Assembly (NCBI RefSeq): GCF_009380165.1 | Contig: NZ_WHUF01000010.1 | Coordinates: 62,001 to 126,000 of the forward strand | Reading direction: 5' to 3' | Length of the DNA: 64,000 nt | From: Rugamonas rivuli | GTDB taxonomy: Bacteria; Pseudomonadota; Gammaproteobacteria; Burkholderiales; Burkholderiaceae_D | Shown: in pieces, positions 16,738 to 24,931 of the stretch | Numbering within the stretch: position 1 is the first letter of the stretch | Layout: each line of letters starts with the position of its first letter | Notes under the pieces: model-generated | What the model was told of the DNA's origin: nothing | The model's input: the letters and a program-made list of their open reading frames with translations, nothing else | Databases searched by the model: none | Position numbers and translations under genes: made by a program

Positions 16738-18264
16738 TCAGGCGGCCTTGGCCGATTCCGCGCGGCCGCAGTAGCGTTCCACATACGCCTGGTGGCTGGG
16801 CAGCTGCACGACGATGCGGTCCACCCGCGACTTGATGCTGCCGAGGAAGTGCTGGAGCTCTTCGTCGCCCATCAGGTCGGCGGTCTGGTGGTGCGAGCGC
16901 GGCATGATGCCCTGGCCCAGCATCACCTGTATCCACGAGTTCTCCGCGAACAGCTCGTTCGGCACGCGGAACACGCGGCCGGTTTCGCGGAACAGGGCTA
17001 TGCGGTGCCGCAGCGAGGCGGGAATGCTCATCTCGCGCGCATCGATCCAGAACTGCGAGTCGGTGCGGTTGTTGACGTGGTAGTGCAGGATGATGAAATC
17101 GCGGATGTGCTCGATCTCGCTGTTGCACTGCTTGTTGTACTCGTCGATGTCGGCCTGGCTGATGCCGTCGGTCGGGAAGGTCTGCATCAGCCGCACCACC
17201 GAGCGCTGGATCAGGTGGATGCTGGTCGATTCGATCGGCTCCAGGAAGCCGCTCGATAAACCGATCGCCACCACATTGCCCTTCCACGTGTGCTTGCGCT
17301 GGCAAGGCTTGAACTTGATGACGCGCGGCGTGATCAAGGCCTTGCCTTCGACGTTGCTCATCAACTGCTTCATCGCCGCGTCCTCGTCCAGGTGGCGGCT
17401 CGAATACACGATGCCGTTGCCGACCCGGTGCTGCAGCGGTATGCGCCACTGCCAGCCGGCCTGGTGCGCCATCGAGCGCGTCAGCGGCACGGCGTCGCCC
17501 ACCGACTCGGTCTGCACGGCGATGGCGCGGTCGCAGAACAGCCATTGCGACCAGTCTTCCATCGGTTCCTGCATGGCGTCGCCGATCAGCAGGCCGCGGA
17601 AGCCGGTGCAGTCGATGAACAGGTCGCCTTCGATTTCCTGACCCGATTCCAGCACCACCGAGCGGACGTCGCCGTTGTCCTCATGCTTGGTGTAGCGCAC
17701 GATCTTGCCTTCGATGCGCTGCACGCCGCGCGGCTCGCTCAGGCGGCGCAGGTATTTGGCGTAGCGGCTGGCGTCCAGGTGGTAGGCGTAGTTCATGCCG
17801 TTGTCCGGCAAATGGGCGAAGCGGTTTTCCAGCGAGGCCTTCAGCTCCAGGCAGTAGTCGCCGTAGTCGCTGGCCAGGCCGCGCTCGACGCCCTTGTGCC
17901 AGAAGTGCTGGAAGCCGGCGGTCCAGTGGTCGGTGCCGGTGATGCCGAAGGAATGGATGTAGTCTTCCCTGACGTTGCGCCAGCCTTCGAAGCTGATGCC
18001 CAGCTTGAAGGTGGCCTGGGTCTCGGCCATGAATTCCTGCTCGTTGATTTCCAGCAGATTGTGGAAATTGATCAGCGTCGGTATCGTGGCCTCGCCGACG
18101 CCGACCGTGCCGATCTCGTCGGACTCGATCAGCTTGATGTCGAGCCGCTTGCCCAGCACCTTGGCGATGCCGGCGGCCGCCATCCAGCCGGCGGTGCCGC
18201 CGCCGACGATGACGACGCGGCGTACCGGCCGGCGCTGGTTGTGATCTCGGGTGCCTGGGTTCAT
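16738..18264 (-). CDS. flavin-dependent tryptophan-halogenase family protein (copy 1)
   Basis: A 508-residue FAD-dependent enzyme. The N-terminal GGGTAGWMAA (21-30) binds FAD and GVGEAT follows at 55-60. The halogenase-specific Lys is at 87 in ATFKLGISFEGW. The flavin halogenase signature WxWxIP is intact (WQWRIP, 271-276), and GFLEPIESTSI carries Glu345 where tryptophan halogenases keep their catalytic Glu. Known members chlorinate or brominate indoles and tryptophan using FADH2 from a partner reductase; none is encoded here. Genes of this type beside TonB receptors, SapC and cupin-like genes are common in polymer-degrading Proteobacteria, but their natural substrate is unknown. It is last in a four-gene operon, 10 nt after the cupin gene, with an AAGGAGA ribosome site. 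Confidence 0.92.
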   Translation of the reverse strand: MNPGTRDHNQRRPVRRVVIVGGGTAGWMAAAGIAKVLGKRLDIKLIESDEIGTVGVGEATIPTLINFHNLLEINEQEFMAETQATFKLGISFEGWRNVREDYIHSFGITGTDHWTAGFQHFWHKGVERGLASDYGDYCLELKASLENRFAHLPDNGMNYAYHLDASRYAKYLRRLSEPRGVQRIEGKIVRYTKHEDNGDVRSVVLESGQEIEGDLFIDCTGFRGLLIGDAMQEPMEDWSQWLFCDRAIAVQTESVGDAVPLTRSMAHQAGWQWRIPLQHRVGNGIVYSSRHLDEDAAMKQLMSNVEGKALITPRVIKFKPCQRKHTWKGNVVAIGLSSGFLEPIESTSIHLIQRSVVRLMQTFPTDGISQADIDEYNKQCNSEIEHIRDFIILHYHVNNRTDSQFWIDAREMSIPASLRHRIALFRETGRVFRVPNELFAENSWIQVMLGQGIMPRSHHQTADLMGDEELQHFLGSIKSRVDRIVVQLPSHQAYVERYCGRAESAKAA

Positions 18265-18274
18265 CGTGGTCTCC

Positions 18275-19279
18275 TTAACGGTTTATTTTTTTCAGTATGT
18301 GGGCGCGCAGCGCGCGCGCGGCGTCGTCGTTGAGCGGTCCCAGCACATGGCGGGCGTGCTCGGGGATGTGCGCCGACGTGGTGTCGTCGGCTTCGAAGAT
18401 GTAGTGGCGGAAGATTTCCTGCCACGCCTGACGCTGCGCCGCCGGCAGGTCGCGCATGGTCAGGAAGGCCAGCATCAGCGCGCTGGTCGGCGTATCCATG
18501 TAGTCGGGCGATTGCCGCCACCAGTAGTTGACCAGCACGTTGAACGGGTCCAGCGCTTCGATGTGATGCCACCACATGCTGGGGATGAAGATGGCGTCGC
18601 CCGGGCCCAGCTCGGCGCTCTGCGCGTGCGCCAGCGCCTCGGCGAATTTCGGATATTTGTCGAAGTCGGGATTGAGCAGGTCCACCAGGCTGACCGCCTG
18701 GCCGGCCGGCGTGAAGTCCAGCGGGCCGATGTACAGGTTCTTCAGCTGCGACGGCGGGAACAGCGTGAAGCGGCGGTGGCCGGCCGCCACCACGGCCAGG
18801 TTGTCCGGCACGTCGTAGTGGGCGGCGATGCGGGTGCGGTTGCCGATCCAGATGCTGGCCAGCGCGTCGCGGCCGCGCAGGTTGATGTCGTTGTGTTCGC
18901 GGAAGCCGGGCAGGCAGGTTTCCACCGTGGTCGAACCGACGTAGACGGTGGCTGGCTTGCTTTGATGGCGCTTGGCTTCGATCTCGTCCAGCACGGCGCT
19001 CAGCTTGGCGTGCACCGGATAGAAATTGAAGCCGTCCATGTCGGCGTTGTAGAAGAAGCGGCCGCCCGCTTCCGGCGGGCCCAGCATGGCGCCGACGGTG
19101 GCGTCGCGGTAGTGGCGGCGCAGGTAGGCGTCGCCGCCGCGCTCGTCTGCCAGCGTGGCGCACACCATCGGCCAGCTGGCGGCCAGGCCGCGCAGCACCA
19201 GCGGCTCGGTGGCGGTCAGGATGTCGTCGCCCAGGTCGTTCACGCCCAGGCCGCGGATCTCGCGTATGGCTTCAGGCAT
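18275..19279 (-). CDS. cupin-like (JmjC/cupin_8) iron-oxygenase family protein
   Basis: A 334-residue cupin_8/JmjC-type protein. The iron-binding facial triad is visible as HYD in RIAAHYDVPDN and the later His in PSMWWHHIEAL; GDAIFIPS and NVLVNYWW complete the double-stranded beta-helix. Relatives include Fe(II)/2-oxoglutarate hydroxylases acting on proteins or small molecules, and members of this neighbourhood type have no assigned substrate. It overlaps the upstream SapC gene by 8 nt and precedes halogenase copy 1 by 10 nt, so it is almost certainly cotranslated with both. Confidence 0.88.
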   Translation of the reverse strand: MPEAIREIRGLGVNDLGDDILTATEPLVLRGLAASWPMVCATLADERGGDAYLRRHYRDATVGAMLGPPEAGGRFFYNADMDGFNFYPVHAKLSAVLDEIEAKRHQSKPATVYVGSTTVETCLPGFREHNDINLRGRDALASIWIGNRTRIAAHYDVPDNLAVVAAGHRRFTLFPPSQLKNLYIGPLDFTPAGQAVSLVDLLNPDFDKYPKFAEALAHAQSAELGPGDAIFIPSMWWHHIEALDPFNVLVNYWWRQSPDYMDTPTSALMLAFLTMRDLPAAQRQAWQEIFRHYIFEADDTTSAHIPEHARHVLGPLNDDAARALRAHILKKINR

Positions 19280-19973
19280 GGGCGGCGTTCTTGCGGTCGA
19301 TCAGCAGGCGGAAGTTGGACAGCGAGGCCAGCACCATGTAGATCGCTTGCAGATGGCCGGCCCGGTGCAGCGCCGCCACGGCGTCCGCGCCCAGCGCCGC
19401 CAGCTTGTCCTCGTTGATGGTGTGGAAGCCGGCCAGGCGGTTTTGCGAGCCGTCGTTCAGTTCGACGTCGAGCACGAAGCTTTCCAGCAACTCGTGCTGC
19501 AGCAGCGCGGCCAGCAGGGCCGGGGTTTGCTGCAGACCGCGATGGATGGCCAGCAGCAGCGAGCTGTTGCGTTCCAGGAAGTCGCTGTTGCCGCCGTGCG
19601 GCATGAACACGGCCTCGCCGTCGGCGCGGCTGACGCGCGGGCTATCGAGGTCGATGTGCACCATCAGCTCGCTGCCGCTGCCGCCGATCAGGAAGGGCAG
19701 GCGTTCGACCATCATCGGCAGGTAGGCCGCATCCCAGCGCTCGCCGTCCAGGAACAGGTTTTCCTCTTCGTGGAAACCGAACAGCGCGACCGGTTCGAAG
19801 CCCAGGCCGTCCGTGGTCTTGCGGAAGACGATGGGGTAGCAAGCTTGCACGTCGCGGAATTCGGCGGGGAAGGTGACGGCCGCCATCTGGCGGTCGCCGT
19901 ACCGGGCGCCGCGCCGGGTGATGACGCGCAAATCCTTGTGTTCTACATTGTTCAGCAGGGCGATGTTAGGCAT
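19272..19973 (-). CDS. SapC family protein
   Basis: A 233-residue SapC-family protein: MPNIALLNNVEHKDLRVITR, ITFPAEF-like VTFPAEFRDVQACYPIVF, FEPVALFGFHEEENLFLD, YLPMMVERLPF and FHTINEDKLAAL are family landmarks. The name comes from an S-layer-associated gene of Campylobacter and is unrelated to the Sap peptide transporter. No signal peptide or membrane segment is seen, so it is probably cytosolic. It overlaps genes on both sides by 8 nt, making it a fixed part of the halogenase operon. Its biochemical role is unknown. Confidence 0.88.
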   Translation of the reverse strand: MPNIALLNNVEHKDLRVITRRGARYGDRQMAAVTFPAEFRDVQACYPIVFRKTTDGLGFEPVALFGFHEEENLFLDGERWDAAYLPMMVERLPFLIGGSGSELMVHIDLDSPRVSRADGEAVFMPHGGNSDFLERNSSLLLAIHRGLQQTPALLAALLQHELLESFVLDVELNDGSQNRLAGFHTINEDKLAALGADAVAALHRAGHLQAIYMVLASLSNFRLLIDRKNAAHA

Positions 19974-21483
19974 GGTGTCTTTTTGTGATGTGGTTGATCA
20001 GTTCGCGGTTGTCCGGCAGCGCGCCCAGCATCTTGCGGGTCAGCGCGGCCGCTTCGCGGAAGTAGTGGTCGGCCTGCGCGGCTTGCTGCGCCTGGGGTTG
20101 CGTGTATTCGCTGCGGAAGCCCATGCCGTACAAGACGTACTGGTAGCTGGCCGAAGGGAATACTTCCTCGATGCGGTTGAAGTCGTTGCGCGAGGGCGCG
20201 CGGTGGCGCCACAGCGTCAGCAAGTCGTTCAGGCGTTCGGGCACGGCGGCCGTGTTGTCGCGCCAGTAGGCGCTGTCGCGGCGGCGGCTCAGCACGTAGT
20301 GCAGCTTGAGGAAGTCGATCACCCGTTCCCAGCGGTAGGTGAAGGCGTCGTTGAAGCGGCGGGCGACGATGTCCATCGCTTCGCGCGTGGCCGGCAGCTC
20401 GTCGCTGACCATGGCGACCGACATTTCCACCAGCGCCAGGGCCGAAGCTTCCAGCGGTTCGATGAAGCCGGCCGACAGGCCGATGGCGACGCAGTTGCGG
20501 TGCCAGAAGCGCGCGCGGTAGCCGGGGTTGAAGCTGAGCTTGCGCGGCGACGGGATGTCCTGCGGGCCGCCGGTGGCGCTGATGTAGCGGCGCAGTTCGG
20601 CCTCGGCCTGGTCGTCGCCGATGTGGGCGCTGGAGTACACATGGCCGACGCCGCGCCGGGTTGGCAGGCCGATGTCCCAGATCCAGCCGGCGCTTTGCGC
20701 GGTGGACGAGGTCTGCGAGGCGATCGGGTAATCGTCGGCAGGGTAGGGGATCTGCACCGCCAGCGCCGAGTCGTTGTACAGCACATGTTTCTGCGAGATG
20801 AAAGGCACTTCGTAGTGCTTGCCCAGCAGCAGGGACTGCATGCCGGTGCAGTCGATGAACAGCTCGGCTTCGAGCGCGCCGTGCGTCTGCGTTTGCAGCG
20901 CGGCGATGTCGCCGTTGTCGTGGCTGCTGATGCCGACGACGTTGTCCGGTACATAGTGCACGCCCAGTTTTTCCAGGCAGTGCTTGCGCAGGAAGACGCC
21001 GAACTTGCCGGCGTCGAGGTGGTAGCCGTAGTTGGCCACCGACGCGAATTCCGGCGTCACCACCTGCTTGGGCGCGCGGCCGTTGACGCACAGGTGCGGT
21101 TGAAAGCTGACCAGGTCGGCGAACGGGGTGTCGGGATGTTGCGCCTGCCATTGCTGCGGCAGGTTCACTTCGCCATAGCCTTGCGGCAGCACGAAGGGAT
21201 GGAAGTAGTAGTCGTGGTCGCTCCCATCGACCCAGCGGTTGAAGCGCGAGCCCTGCTTGAAGGCGGCGTCGCACTCGCGGAAGAAGTCGGCTTCGGAGAC
21301 GCCGATGCGGCGCAGCGTGTCGCGCATGCTGGGCCAGGTGCCTTCGCCGACGCCGATCGGGGCGATGTCGGGCGACTCGATCAGGGTGATGTGCAGCGGC
21401 GTGCCCTGGTGGTCGGCCGCGATCAGGCCGGCCGTGAGCCAGCCGGCGGAACCGCCACCCACAATCACGATGCGTCGGATCAT
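19966..21483 (-). CDS. flavin-dependent tryptophan-halogenase family protein (copy 2, variant motif)
   Basis: A 505-residue paralogue of copy 1. FAD motif GGGSAGWLTA is at 9-18, GVGEGT at 44-49, the candidate catalytic Lys at 76 (AAFKQGSRF), and GFIEPLEASAL carries Glu345. The WxWxIP signature is altered: the site reads WIWDIGLP (267-274), lacking the Ile-Pro pair. The substrate or even the reaction may differ from copy 1, and the two may act in sequence or as a pair. It is the first gene of the operon, 8 nt overlapping SapC, preceded by an AAGGCGAG ribosome site and by a terminator-like stem after the TonB receptor. Confidence 0.9.
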   Translation of the reverse strand: MIRRIVIVGGGSAGWLTAGLIAADHQGTPLHITLIESPDIAPIGVGEGTWPSMRDTLRRIGVSEADFFRECDAAFKQGSRFNRWVDGSDHDYYFHPFVLPQGYGEVNLPQQWQAQHPDTPFADLVSFQPHLCVNGRAPKQVVTPEFASVANYGYHLDAGKFGVFLRKHCLEKLGVHYVPDNVVGISSHDNGDIAALQTQTHGALEAELFIDCTGMQSLLLGKHYEVPFISQKHVLYNDSALAVQIPYPADDYPIASQTSSTAQSAGWIWDIGLPTRRGVGHVYSSAHIGDDQAEAELRRYISATGGPQDIPSPRKLSFNPGYRARFWHRNCVAIGLSAGFIEPLEASALALVEMSVAMVSDELPATREAMDIVARRFNDAFTYRWERVIDFLKLHYVLSRRRDSAYWRDNTAAVPERLNDLLTLWRHRAPSRNDFNRIEEVFPSASYQYVLYGMGFRSEYTQPQAQQAAQADHYFREAAALTRKMLGALPDNRELINHITKRHHA

Positions 21484-21525
21484 GTTACTCGCCTTGAGGT
21501 GTTGAGATTGCTGGAAGTCTAACCG

Positions 21526-21554
21526 AAAAGGGGCCGCTGCCAGGCAGCGGCCCC
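21526..21554 (-). terminator. intercistronic terminator/attenuator after the TonB receptor
   Basis: A perfect 12-bp arm pair (GGGGCCGCTGCC / GGCAGCGGCCCC) followed leftward by TTTT sits between the receptor stop and the halogenase start. It should reduce readthrough, so the receptor is probably expressed at a higher level than the enzymes. Confidence 0.75.
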
Positions 21555-21572
21555 GGGGGCTTCAACTACCGG

Positions 21573-24539
21573 TTAGAACTTGTAGCGCGCGCCGATCATG
21601 TAGCGCGGACCCTGCTGCGTCACCGACTCCAGCTGCTGCTTGGTGCGGCTGTGCGTACGGGTGATCGCGTTGCCCATGTTGATGCCCTCGAACTGGAAGC
21701 TCAGCTTGTCGTTGTAGTTGTAGCCTACGCTGAGGTCGAACTGGCCGTACGCTTCCACGTACTGCGGGTTCGGGCCGGAGCCGTCGAAGGTCGACGACAG
21801 GAACTCGCCGCGCCAGTTGTAGGCCAGGCGGGCGGTGAACTTCTTGTCCTCGTAGATGCCGACCACGTTCGACGAGTTCGACAGGCCGACCAGCGCGAAC
21901 TGCTCGCCCAGCTTGGCGTTGTCGTACTTCAGGCCCGAGTGCACATAGGTGTAGTTGGTCGAGACGCCGAAGCCGCTGTTGCCGAACATATGCTGCAAGT
22001 TCACCTCCAGGCCGTTCAGACTGGCGGTCTTCTGGTTGGAATAGGAGTTGATCTTGAAGTTGGCGATCGGATCGCTCGGTTGGCCGACGATGGTGCCGGT
22101 GGCGTTGCCGGTGCCTTTGTCGTCTTCGCCGCGCGTCACACCCGGCGCACCGTTGTGGTTGCGGAAGATGTAGTTGCGGATGCAGGTGGTGTCGGCGCCG
22201 GCGCAACCGCTGGCCAGCGCTTCGTTCCAGAACTTGCCGCCGACCGGCGTGTGCAGGTTGAACGGCGTGGCATTGAACTGCGACTGGCCTGCATAGTTTT
22301 CCAGGTTCTTGCGGAAGTAGCCCAGCGAGAAGAAGTTCTGCTTGCCGTAGTACCACTCGTAGGACAGGTCCAGGTTCTTGGACTTGACCGGCTTCAGCGC
22401 CGGGTTGCCCTGGTTGCCGGTGCCGCCGTCGGCGCGGGTCAGCGAGTTCAGCGTGGTGCCGCCCTGGATCTGGTCGTAGCGCGGACGGCCGATGGTTTCA
22501 CCCAGGCTCAGGCGGATCTTCTGGTCCGGCGTGATCTCGATGTCGGAGTCAAAGCTCGGCAGCAGATTGTGGTACTTGCCGGTCAGCGTGGTGAAGGTCG
22601 GATCGCCGAAGGTGATCGGCAATTCGTTCTGCGACACCCAGCTGATGCCGACGGCCGCCGGCACCAGCGCGGTCGAGCTGACGTCGGTGGTTTCGTAGCG
22701 CAGGCCGATGGCGGTGCGGATCGGCAGCTTGGTGTCCCAGTCGGTGTTGAACTGGATGTAGGCCGCGTTCGACTTCTCGGTGGTGCGGGCGTCGTTGTCG
22801 AAGGTGGTCTTCGGCAGGTACAGCGCCGGCAGGCCGGAGGCGGTGGCCGCCAGCTGGCGCACCTGGGCGAAGTTGAAGGTGTAGAACTGGTTGAACAGGC
22901 TAGGGCTGCCGCTGCCGTCGATGTGGTCGAAGTACTGGCGCACCGATTGCGGATGCCAGACGCTGCTCGGGTAGTCGGACGGCTTGGTGGCGCCGCCCCA
23001 GGTGTCGCGCTGCTGGTTGGAGAAGGCCGAACGGTTCTTGACTTCCGATGCGCTGGCGCCGAATTTCAGCTCGGACGCTTCCAGCACTTTCCATGCGCCC
23101 TTGACCTGGGTCTGGTCGACCTCGCCCTTCATATAGCCGTTGGTGAACACCGAGCCGGTCACTTGCTGCGGCGCGGCCGTGAAGTCGGCGCCGGCGATGC
23201 TCAGCACGGGGAAGTCGTGGCTGAAGTCGACCATGGTGTTGCCGCGGCTGAAGCTGGCGGTGCCGAGGGTGTTGCTCGAACCGAAGGGGCTGTCGGCTTT
23301 CGATTCCGCCGTCGAGTGGTGGGTGTCGAGCTCGAAGCGCAAGTCCTTGGTCGGCTTCCACACGGCGTTGAAGCCCAGCGATTTGTTCTGCGTCTTGGTG
23401 GCGAAGTCGGCCGCGCCCATGGCGATGTCGGAAGTGCCGACGCTGCTGCCGGGACGGGTGGCGATGATTTCCTGGTAGGTCAGCGGGCTGGCGACCGGGC
23501 CGCCGGTCCACGAGCTGGTCGACGGGCCGAAGTTGAACCAGGCCGACAGGTCGTTGCGCTTGGTCTGGATCTTGTTTTCGGAGTAGGTGTAGTCCAGCGT
23601 CGTCACCAGCGTGTCGACCGGCTTGTATTGCAGGGTCAGCTGGGCGTTGGTGCGCTGGCGTTTGACGCCGTTGAAGTTGTAGTTCAGGTTTTGCGGCACC
23701 GAGTACAGGTCGCTCGGGCCCGGACGGTTGATGGCGCCGTCCTGGGGAATCGTGCCCCAGTTGTTTTCATCGCCGCGGAACGGGCCCTTCCAGCCGTTGG
23801 AGACGGCGGCGGTGTTGTAGCCCAGGTTGCGTTCCTGGTAGCTGCCGGTCAGCGCCACGCCGAACTTGTTGTTGTCGAAGGTGTTCGAATACAGGCCGGA
23901 GATTTCCGGCGTGGTCGATTTGCTGGCCTTGACGTCGCTTGGCAGGTTGCCGTTGGTGCTGTCGTACACGCCCTTGACGCCCACGCTCGAATGCATGCCG
24001 GGACGGTCGAACGGCCGCGCCGTCATCACGTTGACGGTGGCGCCGATGCCGCCGGTGGCCGTTTCGGCGCGGCTGGTTTTATAGACCTGCAGCTGGGAGA
24101 TCGCTTCCGACGCCAGGTTGGCGAAGTCGAAGGCGCGGCCGTTGAGGTCGCCCAGGTTGGAGGTCGGCATCTGGCGGCCGTTCAGCAGCACCAGGTTGAA
24201 GTCGGGGCCGACGCCGCGCACGGTGATCTTCGAGCCTTCGCCGATCGAACGGTCGATCGAGACGCCGGAAATGCGCTGCAGCGATTCGGCCAGGTTGGTG
24301 TCGGGGAACTTGCCGATGTCTTCGGCGACGATGCCGTCGACGATGCCGTCGGAATTGCGTTTCAGGTTCATCGAGGAAAGCAGACTCTGGCGAATACCGG
24401 TGACGACCACGCTCTGGACTTCGGGCGCCTCGGCTGCCTTGACGGGGGCTTCCTGCGCCAGTGCCTGCCCGGCCGCCGCCGCGCAAGCGCTGGCCACCGC
24501 CAGGCTGATTAATTTCTGTCGTGCCTTTGGATAATGCAT
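21573..24539 (-). CDS. TonB-dependent receptor (Caulobacter/Xanthomonas carbohydrate type)
   Basis: A 988-residue outer-membrane receptor. The start MHYPKARQKL has an AGGAGA ribosome site. The signal peptide ends near GQALAQE (about 30). The plug begins with SVVVTGIRQSLLSSMNLKRN and has the DIGKFPDTNLAESLQRISGV segment typical of carbohydrate-uptake receptors, with RGVGPDFNLVLLNGRQMP. The 22-strand barrel ends in RYMIGARYKF with a terminal Phe. No SusD partner is present, as expected for Proteobacteria. It is transcribed from a clear promoter overlapped downstream by a LacI-type palindrome, and it heads the halogenase operon. Alpha- or beta-glucan oligosaccharide uptake is likely; the sugar itself is not readable. 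Confidence 0.93.
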   Translation of the reverse strand: MHYPKARQKLISLAVASACAAAAGQALAQEAPVKAAEAPEVQSVVVTGIRQSLLSSMNLKRNSDGIVDGIVAEDIGKFPDTNLAESLQRISGVSIDRSIGEGSKITVRGVGPDFNLVLLNGRQMPTSNLGDLNGRAFDFANLASEAISQLQVYKTSRAETATGGIGATVNVMTARPFDRPGMHSSVGVKGVYDSTNGNLPSDVKASKSTTPEISGLYSNTFDNNKFGVALTGSYQERNLGYNTAAVSNGWKGPFRGDENNWGTIPQDGAINRPGPSDLYSVPQNLNYNFNGVKRQRTNAQLTLQYKPVDTLVTTLDYTYSENKIQTKRNDLSAWFNFGPSTSSWTGGPVASPLTYQEIIATRPGSSVGTSDIAMGAADFATKTQNKSLGFNAVWKPTKDLRFELDTHHSTAESKADSPFGSSNTLGTASFSRGNTMVDFSHDFPVLSIAGADFTAAPQQVTGSVFTNGYMKGEVDQTQVKGAWKVLEASELKFGASASEVKNRSAFSNQQRDTWGGATKPSDYPSSVWHPQSVRQYFDHIDGSGSPSLFNQFYTFNFAQVRQLAATASGLPALYLPKTTFDNDARTTEKSNAAYIQFNTDWDTKLPIRTAIGLRYETTDVSSTALVPAAVGISWVSQNELPITFGDPTFTTLTGKYHNLLPSFDSDIEITPDQKIRLSLGETIGRPRYDQIQGGTTLNSLTRADGGTGNQGNPALKPVKSKNLDLSYEWYYGKQNFFSLGYFRKNLENYAGQSQFNATPFNLHTPVGGKFWNEALASGCAGADTTCIRNYIFRNHNGAPGVTRGEDDKGTGNATGTIVGQPSDPIANFKINSYSNQKTASLNGLEVNLQHMFGNSGFGVSTNYTYVHSGLKYDNAKLGEQFALVGLSNSSNVVGIYEDKKFTARLAYNWRGEFLSSTFDGSGPNPQYVEAYGQFDLSVGYNYNDKLSFQFEGINMGNAITRTHSRTKQQLESVTQQGPRYMIGARYKF

Positions 24540-24590
24540 GTTATCTCCTGTGTTTTTATGAACAGCTCGCTGCCACTTCCACGGATGGAC

Positions 24591-24606
24591 ATGGAAACGT
24601 TTCCAT
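24591..24606. promoter_or_regulatory. LacI-type operator O1 (TonB receptor promoter)
   Basis: A perfect 16-bp palindrome, ATGGAAACGTTTCCAT. It lies just downstream of the predicted receptor transcription start, suitable for roadblock repression by the LacI regulator encoded nearby. Confidence 0.85.
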
Positions 24607-24619
24607 AGCAATCCATCGA

Positions 24620-24648
24620 ATAGTATGATTGACGAAATAGTTTGTCAA
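24620..24648 (-). promoter_or_regulatory. sigma70 promoter of the TonB receptor
   Basis: Leftward: -35 TTGACA, 17-bp spacer, -10 TACTAT. The leader of about 75 nt contains operator O1 and the ribosome site. Confidence 0.75.
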
Positions 24649-24779
24649 TCGAAGTCCGCCGGCGGGGCCGCCTGCGCCCGTGCCAGCCGTTAAAACTGCG
24701 CCATCGGTGTTGCAAAAAAATCGCCGGGGCCGCTGGTGTGGTGGTGGGCGTCCCGTCTGCCGTTTCCGCCTCCCCGGTT

Positions 24780-24793
24780 TGGAAAGGTTTCCA
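24780..24793. promoter_or_regulatory. LacI-type operator O2 (auxiliary)
   Basis: TGGAAAGGTTTCCA, a 14-bp near-palindrome with the same half sites as O1. It lies 188 bp from O1 and 122 bp from O3 (centre to centre), so it could support looping between the divergent promoters. The whole 392-bp interval 24540-24931 otherwise holds only the promoters. Confidence 0.65.
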
Positions 24794-24869
24794 TTTCGTG
24801 TGGCAAATATAGCACCGAACGAAATTCAAAGTCAATTTGCAATGCCGCATAAGCCACACCCGGTTTTCG

Positions 24870-24898
24870 TTGACAGAGGAAAGCAAGCCGCGCATCAT
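24870..24898 (+). promoter_or_regulatory. probable promoter of the deacetylase-lacI pair
   Basis: -35 TTGACA, 17-bp spacer, weaker -10 CATCAT. The predicted start falls at operator O3. Confidence 0.5.
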
Positions 24899-24901
24899 GG
24901 C

Positions 24902-24915
24902 TGGTAACGTTTCCA
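24902..24915. promoter_or_regulatory. LacI-type operator O3 (autoregulation)
   Basis: TGGTAACGTTTCCA overlaps the predicted transcription start of the deacetylase-regulator transcript, 16 bp before the ATG. Confidence 0.7.
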
Positions 24916-24931
24916 AAAAGAGACACTTTGC

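Noticed and set aside
19272..19973. SapC as a subunit of the Sap antimicrobial-peptide transporter
   Set aside because: The sequence is soluble and lacks permease helices; it only shares the name with that transporter.
16738..21483. The halogenase genes as part of an antibiotic biosynthetic cluster
   Set aside because: No NRPS, PKS, tryptophan-modifying or resistance genes are nearby. The context is TonB receptor, SapC, cupin and LacI.
21651..24512. A 953-codon frame opposite the first TonB receptor, and similar long frames opposite pulA (10815-13814), the second receptor (27057-29486) and the M1 peptidase (56370-59006)
   Set aside because: All are mirror frames of genes with clear domains; none has recognisable domains or a ribosome site.
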